The position numbers were made by a program, and so were the translations under genes. 64,000 bases of DNA from Betaproteobacteria bacterium (GTDB lineage: Bacteria > Pseudomonadota > Gammaproteobacteria > Burkholderiales > Sulfuricellaceae): assembly GCA_021373185.1 (NCBI GenBank), contig JAJFTF010000024.1, positions 1-64,000 on the forward strand, given 5' to 3'. Of this stretch, positions 1 to 9,528 are shown in pieces. Below the pieces are notes generated by a model. That model had not been told where the DNA came from and ran no database searches. It saw only the letters and a list, made by a program, of their open reading frames with translations. Position 1 is the stretch's first letter. Each line of letters begins with the position of its first letter.

Positions 1-210
1 ATCCACCCGCGCCAAATCCGGCGCTTCGTTTTTCAGCCGGGACAGCAATGCATCCAGAGCGGACTCGCTGCCCTGCGCCTCGATTTCGACGCCGTCCGCA
101 TCGTTGAGCACCCAGCCGCTCAGGCCCAGTTCCAGCGCCAGACGATAAACAAACGGGCGAAAACCGACGCCCTGAACCTGCCCGCGAACGCGGATGCGTG
201 CCGCAGCCAT
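1..210 (-). CDS. hypF: HypF, carbamoyltransferase for [NiFe]-hydrogenase maturation (N-terminal part only)
   Basis: HypF makes the thiocarbamate from carbamoyl phosphate that HypE turns into the CN ligands of the hydrogenase iron. Only the first 70 codons are in the window; the gene runs off the left edge. The visible part is an acylphosphatase-like domain starting MAAARIRVRG and carrying VQGVGFRPF, the family signature. The ATG lies 8 bases after the hypB stop, so it is the third gene of a hypA-hypB-hypF operon. The later zinc-finger, YrdC and Kae1-like domains cannot be seen, so integrity is unknown. Confidence 0.93.
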   Translation of the reverse strand, partial: MAAARIRVRGQVQGVGFRPFVYRLALELGLSGWVLNDADGVEIEAQGSESALDALLSRLKNEAPDLARVD

Positions 211-218
211 TCTTGCCC

Positions 219-1085
219 TTAGCCTTTGGCAGCCAGCGCGGTCTCCAGTTCGGCAAGCCGTCGCTTCAAGGTCTCCACCTCATTGGCTTTCTGTGCGAAC
301 GCCTGCTTCATCCCTGCATCCAGCCACTCCAGCCATTCGTCCATGCCCTCGCCTGTCGTCGCGGAAGTGAGGATGACGCTGATATACGGGTTAACGCGGC
401 GCGCATATTCGATGCACAGCGGCACGTTGAAATCCAGATAGGGCAACAGGTCGATTTTATTGAGCAACATCACGCCAGCGGCAGCAAACATGTCGGGGTA
501 TTTGAGCGGCTTGTCCTCGCCTTCGGTCACCGACAGGATCGCCACCTTGTGCGCCTCGCCCAAGTCGAAAGCCGCCGGACACACCAGGTTGCCGACATTC
601 TCGATTAGCAGCAGGCTGTCGTCCGGCAATGCCAATTTTTCCAGGGCGTGGCCGACCATGTGCGCATCGAGATGGCAGCCCTTGCCGGTATTGACCTGCA
701 CGGCAGGCGCGCCGGTAGCGCGGATGCGGTCGGCGTCGAGGCTGGTCTGCTGGTCGCCCTCGATCACCGCGATATGGCGCTTGCCCTTGAACCGCTCGAT
801 GGTGCGGGTGAGCAGCGTAGTCTTGCCGGAGCCGGGGCTGGATACCAGGTTGAGGGCGAAGATACCATGCTCGGCGAAACGGCGGCGGTTGGCCGTTGCA
901 TATTGATTGTTCTTGGCGAGGATATCCTGCTCGACCTGCACCATGCGTGTGTCGTGAGCATGCGAATGAGCATGTCCCGAGATCAGGCTGCCGTGGCCAT
1001 GCTCATGAACCGGCGTGTAGGTATGGACATGCGCTTCGCCCTCGATTTTCGTTTCGCCGTCGCCGCAGCCGCAAGTTACGCACAT
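219..1085 (-). CDS. hypB: HypB, nickel-inserting GTPase for hydrogenase maturation
   Basis: HypB is the GTPase that works with HypA to deliver Ni(II) to the hydrogenase large subunit precursor. The 288-residue protein starts MCVTCGCG, the high-affinity CxxCGC nickel site. A His-rich stretch follows at about residues 20-44 (nickel storage or buffering). The P-loop SPGSGKTT is at 83-90. The GTPase-domain metal site (GKGCH) and the NKID guanine-specificity motif are also present. It lies 16 bases after hypA and 8 bases before hypF. Length and motifs are normal for the family. Confidence 0.98.
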   Translation of the reverse strand: MCVTCGCGDGETKIEGEAHVHTYTPVHEHGHGSLISGHAHSHAHDTRMVQVEQDILAKNNQYATANRRRFAEHGIFALNLVSSPGSGKTTLLTRTIERFKGKRHIAVIEGDQQTSLDADRIRATGAPAVQVNTGKGCHLDAHMVGHALEKLALPDDSLLLIENVGNLVCPAAFDLGEAHKVAILSVTEGEDKPLKYPDMFAAAGVMLLNKIDLLPYLDFNVPLCIEYARRVNPYISVILTSATTGEGMDEWLEWLDAGMKQAFAQKANEVETLKRRLAELETALAAKG

Positions 1086-1101
1086 GATCGGTTCTCCCTG
1101 T

Positions 1102-1443
1102 TCATTCGACTTCCAGTTCCTTTACCCGCATTTCCATGCCGCCTGTCGGCTCCACCGGACAGCCGCCGCACAGCGGGCAAGGGTCATAGCGTAGCTGGAT
1201 CGCTACCGTTTTGCCACAGGAAAAACACCGTCCCTTGCCTTCGGTGGTGACAATTTCCAGGCGGGCGCCGTCCGCCAAGGTGCCTTTCATCACTGCGTCG
1301 AAACAGAAGCGCATCGCCTCTGCCTCCACCCCGGCCAGCTCGCCGATTTCCAGCCACACCGTCTTCACCCGGGAAAAATTATTGGCCTTGGCACTATCCT
1401 CGATCAGCCGGAGTACGCCATCGGCAAGCGACATTTCATGCAT
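1102..1443 (-). CDS. hypA: HypA, nickel metallochaperone for hydrogenase maturation
   Basis: HypA hands nickel to the hydrogenase large subunit with HypB. The start at 1443 (ATG) is preferred over an in-frame TTG at 1449 because it gives MHEMSL; His2 of the conserved Met-His-Glu N-terminus is a nickel ligand. The 113-residue protein has a zinc site made by CFSC (Cys73, Cys76) and CPLC (Cys89, Cys92). A GGGG-containing weak ribosome site lies a few bases upstream. It is first in hypA-hypB-hypF and is divergent from the regulator gene at 1641. Confidence 0.97.
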   Translation of the reverse strand: MHEMSLADGVLRLIEDSAKANNFSRVKTVWLEIGELAGVEAEAMRFCFDAVMKGTLADGARLEIVTTEGKGRCFSCGKTVAIQLRYDPCPLCGGCPVEPTGGMEMRVKELEVE

Positions 1444-1520
1444 TTGCAACCCCGATCAACATAACAAATAAGCTGACAAAAATCAGCTCGCCGAATAAGC
1501 CTTCACAAGCTTATGTCATA

Positions 1521-1535
1521 TGGCATATCATGCCA
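1521..1535. promoter_or_regulatory. Inverted repeat in the hypA/regulator divergent region
   Basis: TGGCATATCATGCCA has perfect 5-bp arms (TGGCA/TGCCA) around a 5-bp centre. It lies 78 bases upstream of the hypA ATG and 106 bases upstream of the divergent regulator ATG. Its symmetry and place suggest an operator, possibly for the adjacent regulator. No partner protein is shown by the sequence. Confidence 0.35.
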
Positions 1536-1640
1536 AAAACAGGCGATGAACAACCCCCGTCAGCGATATGGCACGGCTCGAATCATAAGCTCTGACAGGC
1601 ACAATAACAACACGAAATCCGCCACATCAATTGAGACTCC

Positions 1641-2474
1641 ATGCGACCGACACGCCAGCGCCTAATCCGTTCACTGTTCGACGAATACATCAAGATGTAC
1701 GCGTCGCGCGATGACCGCCTGACAGCGCACTTCAGCGAAAATTTCAGCGGCTACACGGGTGGAGGCGGTTTTCTTGTCAAGGACAGGGACGAGTGGGTGA
1801 AAATCACCCGGCAGGACTTCGCGCAAGTAACCGGCCATGTCCGCATTGAAATGCTGAACCTTGTGATGCAAGATCTGAGCGAGGAAGTCGTGGTCGCCAC
1901 CGCGCTCTTCCACATTCACCTGCCCATTCCCGAGCAAGTGCTGTCGCGTGAGGCGGTGCGGTTGACGCTGGTTTTCCGGCTGGAAGACGAAGACTGGAAG
2001 ATTGCCCACAGCGGCATCTCCGTTCCGTATTACCTGGTTCGGGAAGGCGAAGTTTATCCGATCAAGGGCTTGTACGAACACAATCACGAGCTAGAGATGT
2101 TGCTCAAAGAGCGCACCCTGGCACTGCAAGAAGCCAATCGCAAACTGGATGCGCTGAACCGGGTGAGCGATCAGGTTCGCCAATATCTTGAGTGTCGATT
2201 GGACGAGGACATCGACCTGCAGACCATTGCGCAAGCACTAAACCAATCAATGCGCACCTTGGGCAGGCGGCTTAAGGAAGAAGGCACGAACTTTCTGCAA
2301 ATCAAGGATAGGCTGCGACGAGATGTCGCCATGCAATTGCTGATTGAGAACAAGAAAACGGTCGAAGCCATCGCTGTGCAGATCGGCTTCTCAAGCGTGA
2401 CAACGTTTCATCGGTCTTTCAAGAAATGGACAGGCACCACACCGCTGGTATATCAACGAACGGTAGGGCAATGA
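1641..2474 (+). CDS. AraC-family transcriptional regulator with N-terminal SnoaL/NTF2-like domain
   Basis: The 277-residue protein has three parts. Residues 1-135 look like a SnoaL/NTF2-like alpha+beta fold (a small ligand-binding cone; fold assignment is inference from the pattern of the sequence). Residues about 145-170 form a charged, probably coiled-coil linker. Residues about 180-273 are a two-helix-turn-helix AraC domain, with VEAIAVQIGFSSVTTFHRSF matching the conserved second helix-turn-helix. It sits between hypA (divergent) and hupS (same direction, 293 bp downstream), so it is the natural candidate for controlling the hydrogenase genes. AraC regulators usually carry cupin-like sensor domains, so this architecture is uncommon. 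Confidence 0.8.
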   Translation: MRPTRQRLIRSLFDEYIKMYASRDDRLTAHFSENFSGYTGGGGFLVKDRDEWVKITRQDFAQVTGHVRIEMLNLVMQDLSEEVVVATALFHIHLPIPEQVLSREAVRLTLVFRLEDEDWKIAHSGISVPYYLVREGEVYPIKGLYEHNHELEMLLKERTLALQEANRKLDALNRVSDQVRQYLECRLDEDIDLQTIAQALNQSMRTLGRRLKEEGTNFLQIKDRLRRDVAMQLLIENKKTVEAIAVQIGFSSVTTFHRSFKKWTGTTPLVYQRTVGQ

Positions 2475-2767
2475 ACTCGCATAGCTACGCAACGAAGCGA
2501 ACCGCTGGCACCTTTTTTTGGCGAGCGCCCCGTCCATCTGATCTTGCCCATGCAAGGCAGTGGCCGCGATGACCCGAAAAATAATTTTGGCGTGAACTGC
2601 GAATCAATTGGCAGAATATGGCAACAACCGCGAGGGAATTTGGCGGAAAATTCTTCCTGTGACATTGCGATATTATAGCCACCCTAAATTTTTGATGTAT
2701 TGGCGTAACACCCAAATTTAGAAAAAAATAAATCCAAAATTAGGCCGATAAAAATCGAGAAAACCCC
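2475..2767 (+). promoter_or_regulatory. Upstream region of the hydrogenase operon with an iterated TTTGGCG motif
   Basis: This 293-bp gene-free stretch precedes hupS. TTTGGCG occurs exactly at 2517-2523, 2586-2592 and 2639-2645, with near matches ATTGGCG at 2699-2705, ATTGGCA at 2607-2613 and TATGGCA at 2618-2624. A TGGCAC at 2506-2511 resembles a sigma-54 -24 element, but the following GC is two bases too far away. No convincing sigma-70 promoter was found. The iterated motif may mark regulator binding, which is inference. Confidence 0.3.
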
Positions 2768-3889
2768 ATGTCGAAACATGAAACTTTTTATGACGTAATC
2801 CGCCAACGCGGCGTCTCCCGCCGCGAGTTCCTGGGGTTTTGCGCCGTCACGGCGACCACGCTGGGGCTGGGACCCGCAGGAGCCATGACGGTAGCACACG
2901 CGATGGAGACCAAGCCGCGCATTCCGGTGCTGTGGTTGCACGGCCTGGAATGCACCTGCTGCTCCGAGAGCTTCCTGCGTTCCGGCCATCCGCAGGCCAG
3001 CGAGATCATCACCAGCATGATTTCGCTCGATTACGACGATGTCATTATGGCGGCAGCGGGCGACCAGGCGGAGGAAATCGTCCACGATATCATTCGGGAT
3101 TACCGGGGCGAGTACATCCTCGCCATCGAGGGCAATATTCCCCTCGCCAACGACGGCATGTGCTGCATCGTTGGCGGACGACCTTTCCGCCAGCAGTTCG
3201 ACGAGGCCGCGAAACACGCCAAAGCCATCATCGCCTGGGGTACCTGCGCTTCCTCCGGCTGCGTGCAGGCGGCGCGCCCCAACCCCACCAAGGCAACGCC
3301 GGTTCATAAGCTGGTCAGCCACGTGCCGGTGATCAACGTACCCGGCTGTCCGCCCATTGCCGAGGTAATGACCGGGGTGCTGTCCTACATCCTGACCTAC
3401 GACCGGCTACCCGAACTCGACAACCAACTGCGCCCCAAGATGTTCTATTCCCAGCGCGTCCACGACAAATGCTACCGCCGCGCCCATTTCGACGCCGGTC
3501 AGTTCGTCGAAAAGTGGGATGACGACGGCGCTCGTCAAGGCTGGTGCCTGTACAAAATGGGCTGCCGCGGTCCGACCACCTACAACGCTTGCGCTTCCAT
3601 GGGCTGGAACGAAGGCACCAGCTTTCCGATCAAATCCGGCCATGGCTGCATCGGCTGTTCGGAGGAGGGATACTTCGATCGCGGGCCATTCTACGAGCGC
3701 CTGCCGGACATGCAGCAATGGGGCGTGGAATCCAACGCCGACAAGATCGCCGTGGCGGGCGCTGCCGTTCTCGGCAGCGCCATTGCTATCCAAACCGGCG
3801 CAACGCTGGTCAAACGCATCCTGACCGGCAAGAGCTTGAAAGACACCCCTATCGAGGACGCACCTGAAACACCAGGAAACCAAAAATAA
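2768..3889 (+). CDS. hupS: Membrane-bound [NiFe] hydrogenase small subunit, oxygen-tolerant (group 1d) type
   Basis: This is the electron-transfer subunit (HupS/HoxK/HyaA) of a periplasmic H2-oxidising enzyme. The twin-arginine signal SRREFLGF has its arginines at 18-19, with likely cleavage after AHA (residue 45). In mature numbering the proximal-cluster cysteines fall at 17, 19, 20, 115, 120 and 149 (precursor 62, 64, 65, 160, 165, 194). Cys19 and Cys120 are the two extra residues that distinguish the oxygen-tolerant [4Fe-3S] cluster. Distal and medial cluster Cys/His residues follow in the C-terminal half. A hydrophobic helix near 325-345 anchors the C-terminus in the membrane. It is separated from hupL by 2 bases. 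Length (373) is normal. Confidence 0.97.
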   Translation: MSKHETFYDVIRQRGVSRREFLGFCAVTATTLGLGPAGAMTVAHAMETKPRIPVLWLHGLECTCCSESFLRSGHPQASEIITSMISLDYDDVIMAAAGDQAEEIVHDIIRDYRGEYILAIEGNIPLANDGMCCIVGGRPFRQQFDEAAKHAKAIIAWGTCASSGCVQAARPNPTKATPVHKLVSHVPVINVPGCPPIAEVMTGVLSYILTYDRLPELDNQLRPKMFYSQRVHDKCYRRAHFDAGQFVEKWDDDGARQGWCLYKMGCRGPTTYNACASMGWNEGTSFPIKSGHGCIGCSEEGYFDRGPFYERLPDMQQWGVESNADKIAVAGAAVLGSAIAIQTGATLVKRILTGKSLKDTPIEDAPETPGNQK

Positions 3890-3891
3890 TC

Positions 3892-5694
3892 ATGAGTCAG
3901 ATCATCACACCCAACGGCTTCACTCTCGACAATTCCGGGCGCCGCATCGCCATTGACCCGGTCACCCGTATCGAAGGGCATCTGCGCATCGAGGTCAACG
4001 TCGATGGCAACAACGTCATTCGCAATGCGGTTTCCGTCGGCACCATGTGGCGTGGCCTGGAGCCGATTCTCAAGGGACGCGACCCGCGCGACGCATGGGC
4101 TTTTGTCCAGCGCATCTGCGGGGTTTGCACCGGGGTGCATGCCCTCGCCTCGGTACGCGCAGTGGAAGATGCGCTGGGCATTGCCATTCCGGCGAACGCC
4201 AACACCATCCGCAACATCATGCACCTGGCCCTTTATGTGCATGACCATCTGGTGCATTTTTACCATCTCCACGCCCTTGACTGGGTGGACGTGGTTTCGG
4301 CCCTGTCAGCCTCGCCCAAGGCGACGTCCGAACTGGCACAATCGATCTCGTCGTGGCCCAACTCTTCCCCCGGTTATTTCAGCGACGTCCAGAAAAAAAT
4401 CAAGCAGATGGTCGGCTCCGGCCAACTGGGTCCGTTCCGCAACGGCTACTGGGGGCATTCGGCTTACAAGCTGCCGCCGGAAGCCAACCTGATGGCGGTC
4501 GCACACTATATCGAGGCGCTCAATTTCCAGCGCGAAATCGTCAAGATCCAAGCGGTATTCGGCGGCAAGAACCCCCACCCGATGTGGCTGGTCGGCGGCG
4601 TGCCCTCGGCCATCAACGTGCATGGCGCCGGCGCAACCGGCGCGGTCAACGTCGAGCGCCTCAACCTGGTGGCGGATATCGCCGAACGCACGCTGACCTT
4701 CATTTCGCAGGTCTATATTCCTGACCTGCTGGCCATCGCCTCCTACTACAAGGACTGGTTCAAACTGGGCGGCGGACTGGCCAGCCGCAATCTGCTCTCC
4801 TATGGCGAATTTCCTTCGCTGGCCAATGACGATTCCAACCGCAGCCTGATGTTGCCGCGCGGCGCAATCCTGAACGGCGACCTGACACACTTGCACGAAG
4901 TGGATCTCAGGGACCCGAGCCAGATCCACGAATTCGTCGAGCATTCCTGGTACAGCTATCCCGACGAAAAAGCAGGATTGCACCCCTGGGAAGGAAAGAC
5001 CGACATGACTTTCCGCCTCGGACCAAAATCCGTTGGCGGCAAGAACGGCGAGCGCATCGAATCGATCGACGAAAACGACAAATACAGCTACATCAAGGCG
5101 CCCCGCTGGAAGGGCAACGCCATGGAAGTCGGGCCGCTGGCGCGGATGGTGATTGCCTACGCTGCCGGCGACAAGCGGGTCAAGGAATTGGTCGACGGCA
5201 CCCTGAAAAAACTCGATTTGCCGCTGACGGCATTGTTCTCGACCATGGGGCGCACGGCGGCGCGTGGCCTGGAAGGCCTGTGGGCGGCGGAAAAACTCAA
5301 GGCAGAAATCGCCCTGTTGCAGGCAAACATCAAAGCCGGCAACACCGCCACTGCCAATACCGAGAAATGGGAGCCCAAGACCTGGCCCGCTGAAACCAAG
5401 GGCGTTGGCTACGGCGAAGCGCCACGCGGCGCGCTGGGGCACTGGATCAGGATCAAGGAAGGGAAAATCGACAATTACCAGTGCGTCGTCCCCACCACCT
5501 GGAATGCCAGCCCGCGTGACTCCGCCGGCAACATCGGCCCCTATGAAGCATCGCTGCTCGGCGTACCGATGGCCAATCCGGCCAAGCCGCTGGAAATTCT
5601 GCGCGTGATCCACAGTTTCGACCCCTGCCTGGCTTGCGCCACCCATGTCATCGGCCCGGACGGCGAATTGCTGACCGAAGCAAAAATACTGTAA
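3892..5694 (+). CDS. hupL: Membrane-bound [NiFe] hydrogenase large subunit
   Basis: This is the catalytic subunit that holds the Ni-Fe(CN)2CO centre and splits H2. Ni ligands are the N-terminal RICGVC (Cys76, Cys79) and the C-terminal DPCLAC (Cys579, Cys582). The last 15 residues after His585 are the extension removed by the maturation protease, encoded here by hupD. The N-terminal [10 protein letters not shown] motif is typical. At 600 residues it is the usual length of group 1 enzymes. It has no signal peptide and should be exported with the small subunit through the Tat system. Confidence 0.98.
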   Translation: MSQIITPNGFTLDNSGRRIAIDPVTRIEGHLRIEVNVDGNNVIRNAVSVGTMWRGLEPILKGRDPRDAWAFVQRICGVCTGVHALASVRAVEDALGIAIPANANTIRNIMHLALYVHDHLVHFYHLHALDWVDVVSALSASPKATSELAQSISSWPNSSPGYFSDVQKKIKQMVGSGQLGPFRNGYWGHSAYKLPPEANLMAVAHYIEALNFQREIVKIQAVFGGKNPHPMWLVGGVPSAINVHGAGATGAVNVERLNLVADIAERTLTFISQVYIPDLLAIASYYKDWFKLGGGLASRNLLSYGEFPSLANDDSNRSLMLPRGAILNGDLTHLHEVDLRDPSQIHEFVEHSWYSYPDEKAGLHPWEGKTDMTFRLGPKSVGGKNGERIESIDENDKYSYIKAPRWKGNAMEVGPLARMVIAYAAGDKRVKELVDGTLKKLDLPLTALFSTMGRTAARGLEGLWAAEKLKAEIALLQANIKAGNTATANTEKWEPKTWPAETKGVGYGEAPRGALGHWIRIKEGKIDNYQCVVPTTWNASPRDSAGNIGPYEASLLGVPMANPAKPLEILRVIHSFDPCLACATHVIGPDGELLTEAKIL

Positions 5695-5703
5695 GGCTAA
5701 GCG

Positions 5704-6402
5704 ATGCCCAAGTTCATCCCTTATCACAGAATGCCCGAAAAAGGCTTGTTGCCGGCGGTGATGGTTTACGGGCCGGGCATTCGCATCTGGCACTGGCTGA
5801 ATGCTTTATCGGTGGTGGTGCTGGCGATAACCGGTTATTTCATCGGCATACCACCGCCATCGGCGATCGGCGACACATCGAGCCTGTACGTGATGGGCTG
5901 GATCAGGCTTTTACACCTGGCATTCGGCTACACCTTCGCGCTGCTCGCAATCATGCGTTTGTGGCTGGTGTTCGCCGAAGGCGGGATATCCCATCAGCTT
6001 TTCCTGCCGGCTATCTGGCGCAAAGTCTGGTTCGATGGCTTCCTGCGCCAGATTCAGTGGAACCTGCTGCTGGGTGGGCCGTTGCGCTACGTCGGGCTTA
6101 ATCCGCTGGCCAACGTCGCCATGCTGACCATGTTCGTCATCCCCGGTGCAATCATTATCCTCACCGGTTTCGCCATGTACGCCGAGGTCACGGGCCACGA
6201 TAGCTGGCAGTATCTCCTGTTCGGCTGGGTAACCATGCTGTTCGGCAATACGCTGGATCTGCACGTGTTTCATCGGCTGGCGATGTGGGTCATGGTGTGG
6301 TTCTCCATGGCACATATCTACATCGCCGTACGCGAAGACATCCTGTCGCGCCAGACGGTGGTCAGCACCATGCTGTCCGGCGAACGGCAGTTCAGGGATT
6401 GA
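5704..6402 (+). CDS. hupC: Hydrogenase b-type cytochrome subunit
   Basis: HupC (HoxZ/HyaC) is the di-haem membrane cytochrome that anchors the hydrogenase and passes electrons to quinone. The 232-residue protein has four predicted membrane helices. Candidate haem histidines lie in RIWHWLNA (first helix), LLHLAFGY (second helix) and HVFHRLAMWV (last helix). It follows hupL by 9 bases and ends 2 bases before the GTG start of hupD, so it is in the same operon. Confidence 0.95.
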   Translation: MPKFIPYHRMPEKGLLPAVMVYGPGIRIWHWLNALSVVVLAITGYFIGIPPPSAIGDTSSLYVMGWIRLLHLAFGYTFALLAIMRLWLVFAEGGISHQLFLPAIWRKVWFDGFLRQIQWNLLLGGPLRYVGLNPLANVAMLTMFVIPGAIIILTGFAMYAEVTGHDSWQYLLFGWVTMLFGNTLDLHVFHRLAMWVMVWFSMAHIYIAVREDILSRQTVVSTMLSGERQFRD

Positions 6403-6404
6403 AG

Positions 6405-6887
6405 GTGACAGCAGCGGACACAGTAGTGCTGGGTGTCGGCAATCTGTTGTGGGCCGACGAAGGTTTCGGCCCCAAGGCGGTTGCCCGGATGATCGCAACG
6501 GAAAAAATTCCCGCTGGCGTCGAAGTATACGATGGCGGCACCCAGGGCATGTATCTACTGCCGATTATCCAGTCGGCGCGGCGCCTGCTGGTATTCGACA
6601 TCGTCGATTTCGGCGCCGAACCGGGGCACATCGTGGTACTGCGCGACGGAGAAATCCCGGCTTTTTTCGGGCAACGCCCGCTGAGCCTGCACCAGACCGC
6701 GTTCACCGACGTGCTGGCGGCAGCGGAGTTGACCGGGGGAATGCCTGAAGCGGTAACGCTGGTGGGCGTGCAACTGGAGGACATCGACGAGTGGGGCGGC
6801 AGTTTGACGCTCACTGTCGCCTGTGCAATGGACGAAGCCATCCGCATCGGGCTTGGCGAACTGGCCGTTTGGGCCGCAAAGAGGTAG
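6405..6887 (+). CDS. hupD: Hydrogenase maturation endopeptidase (HupD/HyaD)
   Basis: This nickel-dependent protease trims the C-terminal tail of HupL once nickel is inserted. The GTG at 6405 is chosen as start because AGGG lies 7 bases upstream and the protein then opens directly with the conserved [16 protein letters not shown] stretch. The nickel-sensing acidic residues are in WADEGFGP and VFDIVDFG, with a downstream His in LSLHQTAF. The length is 161 residues. A TTG at 6399 overlapping the hupC stop is an alternative start. Confidence 0.94.
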   Translation: MTAADTVVLGVGNLLWADEGFGPKAVARMIATEKIPAGVEVYDGGTQGMYLLPIIQSARRLLVFDIVDFGAEPGHIVVLRDGEIPAFFGQRPLSLHQTAFTDVLAAAELTGGMPEAVTLVGVQLEDIDEWGGSLTLTVACAMDEAIRIGLGELAVWAAKR

Positions 6888-6892
6888 GCAAA

Positions 6893-8530
6893 ATGAACAA
6901 CAATCTCAGCACCAACGACGATGGTTTGAACACGCTGGGCCGACTGTGCGTGGGCCTGTTCCATGCTGTGGACAACGTCCGCATGTTCCGGGTGGCGCAC
7001 ATTATCACCCTGCTGACATTCCTGATGCTGTTCGCCGGCGTGGGCGCCACGGTACTCACCTTCAAGTCGGTGGTCGAAATCGGCAATGTCTGGCGCAACT
7101 ACGATACCGGGCTGGCGCGTCGCATCGACCTGCTCGGAAACTTCCAGCATCACCTCGGCTATGACGGACTATCCCAGCACTGGCCAGCCGCCGTGGCGGG
7201 CGACCCGGCAGCGCGGCAAGCGGTGAATGGCGACATCGCCAAGGTGCGCGAGGGCATCCCGGCTTTTTTGCTGGCCAAGCCGACTGACAGCGAAAAGGCC
7301 GATCTTGCCATCCTGGAAAAAACGCTGAAAGCTTACGAACAGGCGCTGGCCAGCGGGGAAAAGAAAATCGATGACAGCGCTGCGATTGCGGCGCTGGAGC
7401 ACATCAAGCACGCCCTGCAGGATCAGCGCAAAGCCGGCGCCGATGCGGTTGAGGACGCGATCTGGACACTCTCCGCCACGGTTGGCGGCGTCATGTTCAT
7501 CGCCTGCTTGTTCCTGATCCTCTTCGGCTTGTTCTCGTTCTGGTTCACCCGTTTCCGTGTGGCGCAACCGCTCAAGGAAATCAATTCGACCATGGGTGTG
7601 CTCGCCAACGGCGAAACCAACGTGGCCGTGCCTTTCACCCGCAAGCTCGATGAAATCGGGGAAATGGCGCGCTCCGTCCAGGTGTTCAAGGACAATGCCA
7701 TCGTCAAGGGACGCATGGAAACGCAGAAAAAACTGGTCACGGAAAACGTCAACCGCATCACCCAGGAATTGGCCGGACTGACCAATACGGTGCGCAATCT
7801 GATGAACGAGCAATCGTCGGCAACCGCCAGCATGTCGGCGGCGACCGAACAGCTTTCGGTGAGCATCGACCAGGTTTCCCAGAATGCCGGCAGCGCCCTG
7901 ACGCTGACGCGGGAAACTGCCGACGCGGTCGATCAGGGCACCAAGGCGGTGAATGAAACCATCGTGGCGATGGAAGAAACCTCGCACCTGGTCAGCCTAG
8001 CTGCGGAAAAAGTGCTCGAACTCGGCACCCAGAGCGAGCAGATTCAAGCCATTGTCGGCAGCATCACGGGCATTGCCGAACAGACCAACCTGCTGGCGCT
8101 GAACGCCTCGATTGAAGCGGCACGCGCCGGGGAATCCGGTCGCGGCTTTGCCGTGGTAGCGGATGAAGTGCGCAAACTAGCCGAGAAATCCACCCAATCC
8201 GCCGCCGAAATTGGCGCCATATTAACCAGCGTTCAGGAGCAGGTCGGCATTGTTTCCGGAGAAATCCAATCCGCATCGGGCAAAGCGCAGGACAGTGTGG
8301 CGCAATCGCGCGTAGTCGAACAGGCGCTGAAGCAGATCGAAAATCGCTCCGCCCAGGTGGTTAATGCGGTGGAAGACATCGCCAATGCGGCCAGGGAGCA
8401 AACCAGCGCGGGTTACGACATCGCCCGCAAGGTGGAAACCGTTGCGGCATCGTCGGAAAACACCAATCAACTGATTGGCGACGTGGACAAACTGGCTAAC
8501 GACCTGAATCAGAACGTCTCGAAATTGTAG
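6893..8530 (+). CDS. Methyl-accepting chemotaxis protein encoded in the hydrogenase operon
   Basis: This is a 545-residue chemoreceptor starting at ATG 6893, 5 bases after hupD, behind GAGGTAGG. A first membrane helix lies at about 34-57, followed by a roughly 130-residue periplasmic helical region. The second membrane helix is at about 190-213 and a HAMP domain follows. The long signalling domain has the conserved hairpin tip ([20 protein letters not shown]). It should feed CheA/CheW, which are not in this window. Its tight position between hupD and the nickel permease suggests co-expression with the hydrogenase. What it senses is unknown. Confidence 0.95.
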   Translation: MNNNLSTNDDGLNTLGRLCVGLFHAVDNVRMFRVAHIITLLTFLMLFAGVGATVLTFKSVVEIGNVWRNYDTGLARRIDLLGNFQHHLGYDGLSQHWPAAVAGDPAARQAVNGDIAKVREGIPAFLLAKPTDSEKADLAILEKTLKAYEQALASGEKKIDDSAAIAALEHIKHALQDQRKAGADAVEDAIWTLSATVGGVMFIACLFLILFGLFSFWFTRFRVAQPLKEINSTMGVLANGETNVAVPFTRKLDEIGEMARSVQVFKDNAIVKGRMETQKKLVTENVNRITQELAGLTNTVRNLMNEQSSATASMSAATEQLSVSIDQVSQNAGSALTLTRETADAVDQGTKAVNETIVAMEETSHLVSLAAEKVLELGTQSEQIQAIVGSITGIAEQTNLLALNASIEAARAGESGRGFAVVADEVRKLAEKSTQSAAEIGAILTSVQEQVGIVSGEIQSASGKAQDSVAQSRVVEQALKQIENRSAQVVNAVEDIANAAREQTSAGYDIARKVETVAASSENTNQLIGDVDKLANDLNQNVSKL

Positions 8531-8632
8531 GCGCTTGCAGGAGCCGAGCATCTGCTAAAATGACTTGAGCCACTGCCTTCTGGTTTTGGGCAATGTTCGT
8601 TTTTGGCATGGAAATATTTAAAGGGAATCGGC

Positions 8633-9454
8633 ATGGAAAACCTGCCCCATGACTGGCTGGCGTTGCTGGCTTTGGTGTTCACGCTCGGCATGAAGCACGG
8701 GCTGGATCCCGACCATCTCGCCGCCATCGACGGGCTGACCCGCTTCAACGCCGCCAGCAGCAAGCCACGACTATCGCGCTGGTCTGGCCTGCTGTTTTCT
8801 CTGGGACACGGCACAGTGGTGATGGCGGTAGCGGCGCTGGTCGGCATCTTCGCCAGACATTGGAATATTCCGGTCTGGATCGAGGATCTTGGCGCCTGGA
8901 TTTCCATCCTGTTCCTGCTGGCGCTCGGCACCGTGAATCTGGTTGCCGTATTCAGAACCGCGCCCGACGAAATAGTTAAAATGATCGGTCTGAAAGGCCG
9001 CTGGCTGAAAAAATTGAGCCAGGCCAGCCATCCCGTCTTGATCGCCTGCGTCGGCGCGCTGTTTGCACTTTCCTTCGATACCCTGAGCCAGACCGCGCTG
9101 TTTTCCCTGACCGCGTCCAGCATGGCGGGCTGGATATTCTCGGTGACGCTCGGCATGGTGTTCATGCTCGGCATGATCGCAACCGACGGCATCAACGGGC
9201 TGTGGATCTCGCGCCTGCTCAGCCGTGCCGACCAGCGCGCGCTCATCGCTTCGCGCGTAATGGGATTAGCGGTGGGCGGCTTAAGCATCCTGGTCGGGTT
9301 ATTCGGTATCGCCAAATATTTCGTTCCTGCCGTTGCCGTTCGCAGCGAGGGGCATGAACTGATGATGGGACTGGCCGTGATCGTCATCGTGGCACTGAGT
9401 TTTTATCTTGCCTTGCGGCTGGCGCACAGAGGGTCGCTCGTGCCGCCAAAATAA
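8633..9454 (+). CDS. Nickel/cobalt permease, NiCoT (NicO) family
   Basis: This 273-residue membrane protein with about 7-8 hydrophobic segments imports Ni2+. The family signature HGLDPDHLAAID (H-x4-DH) is near the N-terminus, with a second conserved LGHGTVV segment. ATG 8633 is chosen because AAAGGGA lies 6 bases upstream; a TTG at 8603 has no such support. Its place between hupS-hupL and hypC-hypD-hypE argues that it supplies nickel for the hydrogenase rather than cobalt for cobalamin. Confidence 0.9.
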   Translation: MENLPHDWLALLALVFTLGMKHGLDPDHLAAIDGLTRFNAASSKPRLSRWSGLLFSLGHGTVVMAVAALVGIFARHWNIPVWIEDLGAWISILFLLALGTVNLVAVFRTAPDEIVKMIGLKGRWLKKLSQASHPVLIACVGALFALSFDTLSQTALFSLTASSMAGWIFSVTLGMVFMLGMIATDGINGLWISRLLSRADQRALIASRVMGLAVGGLSILVGLFGIAKYFVPAVAVRSEGHELMMGLAVIVIVALSFYLALRLAHRGSLVPPK

Positions 9455-9528
9455 CGGCAGTGGAAGAATATCGTACTGGAAGAGACTCAACTTCCCGCAA
9501 CAAAAACAACGTGGAGCTGCTTTAACTC

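Noticed and set aside
1102-1449. TTG start two codons upstream for hypA
   Set aside because: It would hide the Met-His-Glu nickel-binding N-terminus that starts at ATG 1443.
2506-2523. Sigma-54-like promoter upstream of hupS
   Set aside because: TGGCAC is present, but the GC expected at -12 lies two bases too far away, so it does not meet the strict spacing rule.
4306-5793. Long open frame of 495 codons opposite hupL
   Set aside because: It mirrors the codon pattern of the hydrogenase large subunit, whose identity is certain; the product is composition-biased and matches no family.
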